Below, piece by piece: positions 1 to 10,900 of a DNA stretch of 64,000 nt. The stretch's first letter is position 1; every line of letters begins with the position of its first letter. The notes beneath the pieces are model-generated. The model saw only the letters and a program-made list of their open reading frames with translations, made no database searches and was not told the DNA's origin. The position numbers and the translations under genes were made by a program. The stretch spans positions 1,200,768 through 1,264,767 of the forward strand of contig VCAZ01000003.1 of assembly GCA_005784505.1 (NCBI GenBank). The letters run 5' to 3'. Source of the stretch: Bagarius yarrelli. Its lineage: Eukaryota; Chordata; Actinopteri; Siluriformes; Sisoridae.

Positions 1-125
1 CCCCTTTCCTCGAATTTGACCAATCATGCCTCTGAATGTTGTTCTATTTGATTAGAGTCCACTTGGCTTGGTATGTTTCTCCTCTACAGCCTGAGGATCC
101 ATGAAAGTACAGAGCCTCACAGGAG

Positions 126-378
126 CCACGAGGATAGATTGGGAATCTGCTACACTCAGACAAGGTTACAGTTTTCATCACATTTAATTACCATCACCAT
201 GAGCTGTATTTAACAGACATTCTGTGTCACCCAGGTGATTATGGGTTCCCTTTTGAGTTTTGCCACAGTCGCCACCAACTTATTTATTAGGGACAAAATT
301 CATTATCTGTGTAAAGCTGCCTTAAGACAAAGTCCACTGTTAAATGCACTCTACAAATCAAAATAAATTGAACATCTT
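126..378 (+). repeat. Old dispersed fish repeat, copy 1
   Basis: The tail reads GTAAAGCTGCCTTAAGACAA..ACTCTACAAAT..AAATTGAA. The reverse complement of related sequence occurs at about 29153-29365 and 62545-62755, with a tail-only fragment at 26100-26155. The body (GGTTCCCTTTTGAGTTTTGC...GTCGCCACCAACTT) matches the same family. Class not determined. Confidence 0.6.
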
Positions 379-1003
379 ATTCCAGATGTAGTCTCACTCT
401 TTTTCCTATAATAACCTTCACAAAAGGCTTTTCACTAGCTTGTGGAGCATGGCTGTGGAGATTTGGTGGGGTTTAGACACTGATGTCGAAAGAGAAGTTC
501 TTGGTGATGTTCTAATTCATTCTAAAGGCGTTAACTGGGGTTGAGGTCAGTCATAACACGCTGTCCCTACATAAAACTCAGTGGTTTTGTGCACAGGGTC
601 ATTGTCATGCTAATACAGTATTTGGGTCTGTTAGTGGACAAGGGCTATAAATACACACAACTGACTGATGGGAACATGACATACAAACAAGGGGATCACA
701 TAACAAGGAGCACATAATGGAACAAAGATCACAAGACAAGACAGGAAGGAAACAAAAGACAGAAACAAACGTGAATTTGAAACATGGCCTAATAAACATG
801 AACATAAGAAACGTGAACATAAAACAGGAACCTATCAACAGGTATGTGATATGTGTTATGTGAAACATAACATAAAACCTGTTATTAGAAAAAATAAATA
901 TGATCTTTCATGTCTTTATTGAACACACTCATTCGACATTCAAAATGGCAGTGGAAAAAGTGGACACTTAGAATTAATTGTTAATAACTGTTTGACACCC
1001 CTA
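379..1003. other. Upstream region, no gene seen
   Basis: AT-rich non-coding DNA. An 87-codon open frame on the minus strand (605-868) has a low-complexity Phe/Cys/Ser-rich translation and no recognisable domain, so I do not call it a gene. Confidence 0.5.
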
Positions 1004-1016
1004 TATATATATATCC

Positions 1017-1095
<79 letters not shown>
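1004..1095. repeat. (TA)n microsatellite
   Basis: About 90 bp of TA dinucleotides, interrupted once by CCGG near 1014-1018. Confidence 0.97.
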
Positions 1096-1099
<4 letters not shown>

Positions 1100-1139
1100 A
1101 TCGATTTTAAAAATAAATGAAAAAATGAAAAAGCGATAT

Positions 1140-1340
1140 AAATAAAGTGTATATACGCGCTCTCTTGCCAGCGCGTTCAAAGAGTTTAAAGTCCCGCCCC
1201 TCTATGAACCTGATTGGCCCTGACTTGACCCTGACTGTATTAAACCAATCAAACTGACGATGGGTTCTATGATATGAGTTCTGATAGTTAGTTAAAACGA
1301 GACGCGCTATTTAATTCCTAAATGCGGGATGATTACGTAT
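1140..1340. promoter_or_regulatory. CpG-containing region with CCAAT and GC boxes, possible distal promoter
   Basis: A short segment with several CpGs (TACGCGCTC, CAGCGCGTT, GAGACGCGC) stands out from the TA array before it and the AT-rich DNA after it. It has a CCCGCCCC Sp1-type box near 1193-1200, ATTGG (inverted CCAAT) near 1212 and ACCAATCA near 1244. It could be an upstream promoter element of SUGCT or the promoter of a divergent transcript; no ORF was recognised in either direction. Confidence 0.3.
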
Positions 1341-1680
1341 TTTAAGGGTCGGTTGATATTTTGTAAGGTAAAAAAAAAACCCAACATAAGCAGTTATTTG
1401 CTTAGTTAACGAAAGTATTGTGTAAATAGAAAAAATATGTGGGCTTTGGCTAAAGTTTTTAACATTTCATAAATGACTTAAAAAAAAATAAAAATAATAA
1501 TAAATAAATAAATACTGCTTTTTAATACATCTTGTACTGAATTTAAAAAATGCCGAATTAATTTTATTTCAAATGCTGATGTCATGATGTCATCATTATC
1601 ATAAAAAGATAAATTCGGTGTAAATAATAGTGCAATAAATATTTCCAAGTTGGAATTTTATGAAAATCGCTTTTTCATTT
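1341..1680. other. AT-rich upstream sequence, no feature recognised
   Basis: A- and T-rich DNA between the CCAAT/GC-box region and the presumed promoter. No ORF or known repeat was recognised. Confidence 0.5.
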
Positions 1681-1788
1681 ATTAACAGTGACGCTTCCGG
1701 GTTGTGCTCAATGGGCGGGGCTATGAAGTTAACGCATCATGTCCGTCTCCGCCCATCTTCAAGCAAACCCGCTGTGTAACATGTAAAC
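1681..1788 (+). promoter_or_regulatory. Probable TATA-less SUGCT core promoter and 5' UTR
   Basis: This is a GC-richer stretch in an AT-rich neighbourhood, directly before the start codon. It contains an ETS/NRF-2-like CTTCCGG at about 1694-1700, a GC box GGGCGGGG at 1713-1720 and an inverse GC box (CCGCCC) at 1749-1754. No TATA box is placed to serve it. ETS plus Sp1 sites are common in promoters of nuclear genes for mitochondrial proteins. The transcription start cannot be fixed from sequence. Confidence 0.55.
1723..1786 (+). promoter_or_regulatory. Upstream ORFs ending just before the SUGCT start
   Basis: Two short ORFs lie upstream of the main ATG. One runs ATG 1723 to TAA 1777-1779 (18 codons). 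The other runs ATG 1739 to TAA 1784-1786 (15 codons); its last sense codon is itself an ATG (1781) followed at once by TAA, a start-stop element. The second ends two bases before the main ATG at 1789. The 1777 TAA is in frame with the main ORF, which supports 1789 as the first possible start. They matter only if transcription begins upstream of them. Confidence 0.5.
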
Positions 1789-1918
1789 ATGTCGCTGGAG
1801 TTCTCCTCTAAATTACTCTTCAGTATTAGTAGACTGCGACCTGGACTTGGACCTGGTCTCCTTCACACGAACACCGGCTGTCCGTATGTCCTACGGCGTT
1901 TTACATCCGAGCCTAAAG
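1789..1918 (+). CDS. sugct: SUGCT exon 1 (coding part): mitochondrial presequence
   Basis: Codes residues 1-43 plus the first base of codon 44. The peptide begins MSLEFSSKLLFSISRLRPG and continues to RRFTSEPKG. It is rich in Arg, Ser and Leu, with one early Glu and then no acidic residue until the end, as expected of a matrix-targeting signal. The RRF/TS segment resembles a processing site. The start has A at -3 and an in-frame stop just upstream at 1777. The donor is G|GTATTC. Confidence 0.85.
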
Positions 1919-4900
1919 GTATTCAACACTGATCTGATGTGGATTTAATTCATTCTTTATTGATTCGCTTCTCCCAGTGACATTTCACACTTATTAAATA
2001 TTCGCTTTATTCTAGTTTAAATAAAATATCCATTCTTGTTTTATTTTATATTCCTACCAACTTGGTTTTTTTAAATATAACGAAGCTGTACAGTTTTTAC
2101 AACGTGACACGGTTCAAAGCTCAGACCTGTTTATTACTAAGTAATTACAACTTTTCTAACTTTTATAACACATACAATTACAATAACACATTTTTGGCAT
2201 AATGTTGCATATCTAACATATTTACTATATATAATAGTGGAATAAATTGGTTAAGAGAATAAAGGGTTATTAAAAATTTAGGGTTAAAGGAAATAAAGCA
2301 GGGGTGTCCAAACTCAGTCCTGGAGGGCTGGTGTCCTGCAGAGTTTACCCCCAACCACAATCAAACACACCCCAACCAACTAATCAAGATGTTGAAACTT
2401 ACAGGTAGAAGTGTTGAGACCCTCCAGGGCCGAGATTGGACAACTAAGGTTAGAAGACTTTAAGGGTTAATGGTATAAATGGTTAAAGGAATAAAGGGTT
2501 AGAAAAATAAATGTAGGGTTAAAGAAATGTTGCGTTAAAAGAATAAATGGTAAAGGGTTAAGATATAAAAGGAATTAAAGGAATAAATTGTTAAGGGAAT
2601 AAAAGGTTAAGAAATGTTAGGGTCAGCGGAATAAAGGGTTAATCACGGATACATGGAAACAAATGTTTGCTGTATTCAGAAAGCACATTTTATAGTATAA
2701 CAAAAGATACTTTAAAAATATAACCATATCTACAGTAATGTGTTGTAATATCTTTCTCAGTGTAAAAATAATGCATAATCATTACATAATTACAGAATGT
2801 CTGACTGCAGAATCCACTTTATGTACTTTACATGTCTTTTTGTGCGCAGGTGCTTAACGATGAAATTAAAAAAAACCTGTAAACGTATAAAAAAACATAA
2901 ACGCAGACATTAAGAAAGACAAAATTAAAAACACTTCAGACCGTAGGACTCAGGTCAAAGGTCAAAGCTTAGATCAGCTATTTATTATCCTTTTTGTTTT
3001 TTTGACTTACACTTTAACTGTGTATGATAAATTAATATTTTACTATTGCGTAACGTTTACTGGAGAATGTTTGGAGGCAGTAGCTACGAGTGTTTCCACA
3101 ACCTACACTTTTTTTGCTAGTTACAGCTTTTAAGGATCGTTTGGGTTCATTTACGGTATTTGCATGATAAGACAAAGTATTAGTAAATTAGCACAATGTC
3201 TTCCAATAGATTTTTCCAACGGTTTTATTACAGTGCAGGGTTTTTCCTGGTCGTTAATGGTCAACGTAGCTGTAACAGACTCTGTACTTGTATGTTTACA
3301 CACTTTGCTAAACTGTCATCACATGACGTTATGTGTTTTTGTGGATTTAAAAATGCAGGTTTTACAATTCGATTACAACCCGGTTGTAATCAAAGTGGTG
3401 GCTTAGTGGTTAGGGTGTTGGACTGATACCAGAAAGACTGGGGTTCGATTCCCAGCACCACCGAGCCACCACTGTGGGCCCCTAAACAAGACCCTTAAAC
3501 CCTAATTGCTTAATTATAAAATAAATAAATGTAAGTCGCTCTGGATAAATGCTGTTAATATAACAAATGTGAAATCTGAGAAATTGTACACTTTTATCCA
3601 ATAAATGAGCTCATTTTACATTTGACGTCTGTTACAGGTTTCACAAAGGCTTGGGGCAACAAAGTGCTAAAAAAGCAATACATTTTAAAAAGATTCTGGG
3701 AGAACATTTAGCAACTAATGATGTCATATTGTTTTGCTGAAATAGGCCATGATTAGCTATAAAAGGGATGAGGTAGAGTTTTCCAGAGGTAAAGATGGGC
3801 AGAGACTCTCCAACCTGTGAAAAATGTGCATAAAAAGATTGTGAAATACTTTAAAAACAACATTCCACAGTGTTAAATCTCATCATCTACAGTGCATAAC
3901 ATCATAGAGATACTGTGGAAATCTCTGTGCATAATGAACGACACCGGAGACCTTTGTTGGATGCTCGTGGTCTTCATTCCCTCAGACAACACTGCGTCAC
4001 TCATAGGCATGATTCTGTGACATTAATAAATAGGTCCAGGAAAACTTCCGGAAACCACTGTCGCTAAACACACAATTCGCCGTGTCATCTGCAGATATCA
4101 ACTAAATCTCTATCATAGAAAAAGGAAGTCATATGTGAACATGGTCCAGAAGTGCCGTCGTGTCCTGTGGGCCAAGAAGTCATTTAAAATGGATTGATTC
4201 AAAGTGGAAAAGTGTTCTCTTGTCAGACGAGTCCAAATTTGACATTCTTGTGAAAAATCATGGACACAGTGTCCTCTGGGCTAAAGAGGAGGAGACCTTC
4301 CAGTGTGTTATCAGCCTTCAGTATGGTATGGGGGTGTATGAGTGCGTACGGTATGGACAGCTTACATGTTTTGTTAGGCACTAAAAATGCTCAAAGGTAT
4401 ATAAAGGTTTTAGAGCGGCATATGCTCCCCTCCAGACGACGTCTATTTCAGGAAAGACCTTGTGTATTTCATCAGGACAATCAAAATCACATACTGCAGC
4501 TATTACAACACCATGGCTGAATCATTAAAAAGAAAATACATTAAAGATGACCACAAATTCTTCAGCAGCTGGAAACCTGTATCATGCAAAAGAGAGAACA
4601 ATTTCCAACACCAAAACTCCAGAAACTCGTAATCTCGATGTCCAGACGTCTTCAAACTGGTTGGAATAGAAGAGAAGATGCGACACTACGGTAAACATGT
4701 CCCGTCCCAACTATTTTGAGACCTGTAGCAGGCATCACATTTAAAATGAGCTCATTTTGTGCATAAATTTGTACAATTTTTCTGTTCAAACCTTTTTTTT
4801 TTATTTATCGATGTTCTACTTTGAACAAAATATTGCCTTGTGATTTTTATTAAAATTTCAAAGAACGTCCAAACTTCTCCGGAATTCGGGTTGTATATTA

Positions 4901-7900
4901 AAACGTCCTGTAATCCAGTTAAAGCAGAACTATCTCTATATTTAATACATTTCATTGTGTAATCGGTGCATTTGTTTTTACCATTCTTTGTATTTCTACT
5001 GTGTGTCTATTACACTTAAAACAGATGCATTTGAGTGCATTTTTTCCTTCATGTGGGTTCTGATTTAGAATTTCTAATTAAGTTAAAGGGCAGTGGTGGC
5101 TTAGTGGTTAGCACTGTTGCCTCACAACACCGTTGTCTCTAAAACCTTCATATACATATACATTTCTTTATGGGAGGACCGGGTTCGATTCCTGGGCAGG
5201 GGTCTATCTGTGTGGAGTTTGCATGTTCTCGATGTGCTTGCGTGGGTTTACTCCGGGGTTCTCCGGTTTCCTCCTACAGTCCTAAAACATGTATGTTAGA
5301 CTGATTGGTGATTCTAAATTGCCCATAGGAGTTAGTGTAAGTGTGTGTGGCCCTGTGATGGACTGGCGACCTTTCCAAGATGTACCTCTCCTGCCTTTCG
5401 CCCTTTCAGAGACAGTTGGGATAGACTCCAGCAGATCCCCGTGACCCCGAATTAAGGAATACGCGGGTATAGAAGATAAATGAATAATTAATTAAGCTGA
5501 TGTCATTTGTTTCTATTCCCCTTCATACAGTGTACATATGCAATAAGTACAGGCTCAAACCCGATACTATTAAAAATATTATTCTATTGCACTTATTCAT
5601 TAATTGATGTTAACATATATATTTTTAAAATCTTTAGGTGTGAAGCAGATCAAACCACTAGATGGCGTTAGAGTCTTGGACCTCACCAGGTAGGACAGAA
5701 AATTTTTTAAACAGCAGCCATGCGTCATAAGTGAAATTTGGCTGCTGCATGTTATAGACAATAGCATTTGAAATGAGTGTATTGTCCACTGCAGAGTCCT
5801 GGCTGGGCCTTTTGCCACAATGATCCTGGGGGATTTGGGGGCAGAGGTCATTAAAGTTGAGCGCCCAGGTGAGCTTGTGTGCTTTAAAATTACATTTTTG
5901 CAGCATTTAGCAGACGTCTCTTTATCCAGAACGACTTACATTTATCTGTATTATACAACTGAGCGTTGGGGGTTAAGGGCCTTATTCAGGGGGCCCAATG
6001 GTGGTAGCTTGGAGGAGCTGAAAATCAAACCCACAACCTTCGGTTTGGTAGTCCAACACCTTAACCATGAGCCACCACTTCCAGGTTCATTAGAATCAGA
6101 ATAAGCTTGGAATAAGTTTCATACAAGGAATTTAACTGTCAGAAGCTTCCAGTGACATTTTTGTTCCAGAAACAATAAAAATATAATCCTGGATCAACAT
6201 TTTAATTAACCAATCATAACCATAACCATCTGATATCTGATGTCATCAGTGTGTGTCCCTCCTTGTAAACCAAAATGTAATATTATAAATGTATTTATTA
6301 AATATAAAAACATAAAATACCTAAATGACATATGTCATGTATCACATGCTGTACTGAACAATTGCATGCAACATGTATGCGCAGTTTAGTTACTGTGTGA
6401 ACATTTCCCTCACCGTCAGGACCAAATATAGATGTGTGTGTGCAGTAAAACGTATTTAGGTGTGTGTGCATGAATAAAAGTGAAATTATGGATTTTTTTA
6501 AATTTATGGTTATAAAAATCTGTCTTGTAATTGTTACAATTTAAAAGGTTGTGTTTTAATTAAATAAATGTTAAAGCCTGTTTTATAGTAAAAATATTGC
6601 AGTTCTACAGGTTCACCATTTTACATTGTTCATTAGTGATTGTTTATGAGTCACAGTCTAAATTCTTTAATGTTTATGTTAGATTATTATAATCAATACA
6701 GTCTAAATTCACTAATATTGTTCCTGGACTATTATAAATTATTATAATGTAATTTGTCTAATTTTTATTTGAGTTTACTTAGTTAAAGTTTTTCAGTTTG
6801 TTTGTAGACCAAAAAAAAGGGAAAGGTTCAAAAATGGATTGAGGCAGGTTTGGTCAACACACACCGATGGCATCAGCTGGTTATGATTGGTTGATTGAAA
6901 TGTTGATTCACGATAAACAAACGATATTAATCCAGGATCACATGTTACTTGGAAAAAACTTGTACGTATACGTCGACAAAACAGGAAAAAATTAATTGGA
7001 AAATAAAAGATTGTTAGTATAGTTGTTTATACTTATATAATAATATGGAACAGAATAAAATGAGATACTTTAGTAGTAATGTACATAAAATAGTACATAA
7101 AATAGTATATAATGAACAGCTATTATATACGATTTCTATCCATGTAAAACCTTTTCTCTGTAAATGTGAAGTGGTAGCTCAGTGGGTCAGGTGTCAGATT
7201 GCTAATTGGAGGATTGTGGTTTGATTCCCAGCACCATCAACTTGCCACTGTTGGGCCCCTGAGCAAGGCCGTTAACCCCCAATTGCTCAGTTGTATAACA
7301 GAGCTATATGAAAGTCGCTTCGGGATAAGGGGCGTCTGCCAAATGGCGTAAATGTAAATGTAGTTTTGGTTAAATCTTCGCTATTTAACAGCTGCTGTTC
7401 AAACAGTTGTGTATTAATGTTACACATATGAGGTTCCAGTTTATTGTCGGGTGCATATAGAGTGATTTAGGATAAATCTTATGTATCAGGATACAAAAAA
7501 TTAACAGCCCCTGTTTAACATTATAGCATTGAAAACTGTAAAATTAATAATTGATAACTGTAATTAAGGTAGGTAGAAATGACATGGTGGGAAATTATGA
7601 TATTTATGTATACAAAATGTATAAAAATGTCAGTGTCTAATCTAGTAATTTGCATGGGGGTGTGTTCAGGGTCTGGAGATGACACGAGAGCATGGGGACC
7701 TCCGTTTGTACATGAAGAGAGTGCGTATTTCCTGAGCGTGAACCGGAATAAAAAGGTAATGTTACTGATTCGACACTGTGGTTTGGAAATTTTGATATTA
7801 CACTTTGTGTATATGGACGTCTGACCATCACGCTATTATGTGGGTCTTCCTTAAACCGTAGCCACAAAGTTATTAAATTTGAACCAAATTGTTTTCGTGT

Positions 7901-10900
7901 AGCATCACATTATTTCTTCTCTAAAACCATGCATGACAATGTCCACAAAGTCCCTGATCTCCATAAAGACATGCTGTGTTCTGGTTGGAGTGGAAGAACT
8001 TGGGTGTCCTGTATTTTGGCTCAACCCCTAACACTGAACTCCTTTAGGATGAACCTCCTCACCTCAACATTAGTGTCTACTCTCACTAATACTATTGAAC
8101 ACGAAGCCACACATTCACACAATGCAATCTAATGGAAAGATTTTCCAGACGAGAAGAATGGAGACTATTATAGCAACAAAATGGGGCCACATCTGGAATT
8201 AGATGTTCTACATTTAAGTGTGATGGACTGGTGTCCACTTTAGACTATGTAACCAAATCATTTTTACACTAAAACCTCTCGAATACTTCTTCTAGAGCAT
8301 CGCTGTTAATCTCAAAGATCCAAATGGGGCCAAACTGATAAAAGAGGTAAATATTTGACACAATTTGCACCACAGGGTTTGAACAGTTGTTGGGTTATAT
8401 AAAGCTATTTATGTATAAAAACATGCAGACTTTTTATGTTTTGTCGGATTTTGCAGCTTGCCAGAAATTGTGATATTCTGGTGGAAAACTATCTTCCCGG
8501 GAAACTGGATGAGATGGGACTTGGCTATAAGGATATGAGCGAGGCAGCACCACAATTAATCTACTGTTCCATCACAGGTAGTTTTTTTTTAATTAGAAAG
8601 TTTCAGTTATCAAAACCTGACATGGTTCCGATGGTTTTATACATACCCCCACCCCCTTACTGTACTCACAGTTAGGACCTTTTTGTGTTTATTTGTTAAA
8701 TAACAGCCTTGTTAACACTTATACAGGAACAGAACAGCAGCGCAGATGGAAATACTTGTTTTTGTAAGCAGCGAGAAAGTGTTTTCAAAGTTGTACAGTA
8801 GATAAATTCATGATGTCCTGCTACCGTTATAATCTCCTCAGTATGTTCTTGTTTTTTTGCTACTTGAATTTACTCTTTTACTTCCAGCTCTTGTAAAAAA
8901 AAAAGAGGTCTTATTTAAAACCTTATTTGAAAACGATTCCATTACCACACTCATTTGGAGTGGCTTGGCTTTGTCACCATAATGGCTGGCAGGAGACTGT
9001 TTTTACGTGCCACGTGCCAATAAACCCAGGGTCAAACCACACTCGATAAGCAGACACAGATCATGGTTTCAGTTCATTTTATAAACACGATATCACGTAT
9101 TCCTGGGGTGGATGCAGAATCACACACCTTTACAGCTGTTTCAAAGATAAAATTTAGTGGAATTAATTTTTTTAATACTGTTACTCTGAATTTGATCTTA
9201 TATAATTAAGTTTTAGGCATGTAGTTGTGGCGTATGGGGGGGATAAAAGTGTAACAGTTTATGGTAAACTGAAAAGGCGCCCCATGGTTAGTTTACCACC
9301 ACAAAGACTGTATATTACATGCCTGTGGCTATAGCCCTCCCAAATTCAGCTTAGCCGCTAATGAACAGATTTAGAGAAATTCCCCCATTTTGCTTACTGC
9401 TTTTTTTTACAGTTGTTCTTAACAAGGGCTAAAGAGGTGTTGGCAGCCAAGAGATGGGAACCAAATTGTACAGATTTTTCATAAATTTGCCCCGTCGTCT
9501 GGTCTGCTCACCTCTGTCGGAGCAGAAAAACAGTGACACGGCCTGCTGTTGGATTTGTACAGTTGCAGCAGACTAAAGCTGGCCTTACACTGTGTGATTT
9601 TAGCAACAGTTTGGATGTCTGAGACATGTTCTAAAATCCTAGGCTAAAATCTGTTGTATTTGGTGGCTAGTTATTTAGTAACAACTGTTTAATGATTGTT
9701 ACAATCAGCTTTTTCCTGAAAATTTCAGACACTTTCCTGGAGTGTGACTTCTGGAAGTGGTGGTCTTCTGGAAACTGTCTCTAATGTTTTCTATATAAAC
9801 TTGCAACGTTGCAACGTTATGGTGATTGTTCCTGCCTGACCGCACTCTTGAAACACCTGTGTAATCACACCAAGCGGAAAGTGGAGCGTCACAAGCACGG
9901 CACGAGGTGACCTTATTAACCAGGAAGTAGACTTTGACCTGAAATGCGTAGATGGATGCCAGTGGTATAGCCATGTGACAAAGCATCTTGTTCCCTCGGG
10001 GACCTTAGAGACATTCTTTTTCAGGAACTCGAGCTGCGCTGCAACACTACGGAAATAAGACCCCCAAGTCACTTATCGGCCCTTCAATAACTTGCCTGTT
10101 CCTTGGTTCCCTTTTCGAGATCTTGACCTTGCCCGTCTGGTGTTCTGTGCACGACCGGGACACGTGCGTTGTAATGGCCGTCGGCCTGCTCAGATTCGGA
10201 GGATAATGGAGTACCTGGACACCAGGTCTCTGTGTGACATGCGCTGTCGGAAACCTGCCTGCAGCATTGCGTAAGTCGTTGCCCAGCATGCAAAACGCGG
10301 ATGCGTACTTGTTGTAGAGTAGCATAGCCTGTTTAAGTTAAAAATATGGAGGTCCTGAAATCTCCAGGCCTTCACTAGGTGTTCGTTGTCTGGATTCGCC
10401 TGAGCTGAATTAGTTCGAGGAACCCAGTTTTTACATTTGTAAAATTGTATTGTGTAAAGCACCTTGGTCAACATGTGTTGTTTTAGTGTACTATACAAAT
10501 AGAATTGACCTTGACCTTTATGGCCTTGCTCAGGGGCCAGCTGTGGCAGCTTGGCAGAAATTTAACCCACCAAACACTAAGCTACTACAACAAACAGCCC
10601 ACCCCGACCAGTCACCCCAAACCCCATTGCTGACCTTTCTGTGTTCATACCCCGACCCCATCCCCATCACCCCAGGGAACTGCATTGCGCTTGCTCTAAA
10701 ATTCTGTAAAATTGTCTCACCTACACACACTGTTGACCCTACTGCCACCCCACACACACATATATGCAGTGTCCCACATCTACACAATGCCTTATTGCCA
10801 CACACACAAACACACACACTGCTGAACACTTTTTTTGACATTGTATCATACACACACACACGCAAACATACACACACACATGCATACAACACTACAATGG

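Noticed and set aside
3392..3556. Possible tRNA gene (B box GGTTCGATTCC)
   Set aside because: No full cloverleaf; the sequence continues into a conserved SINE body present many times in the window.
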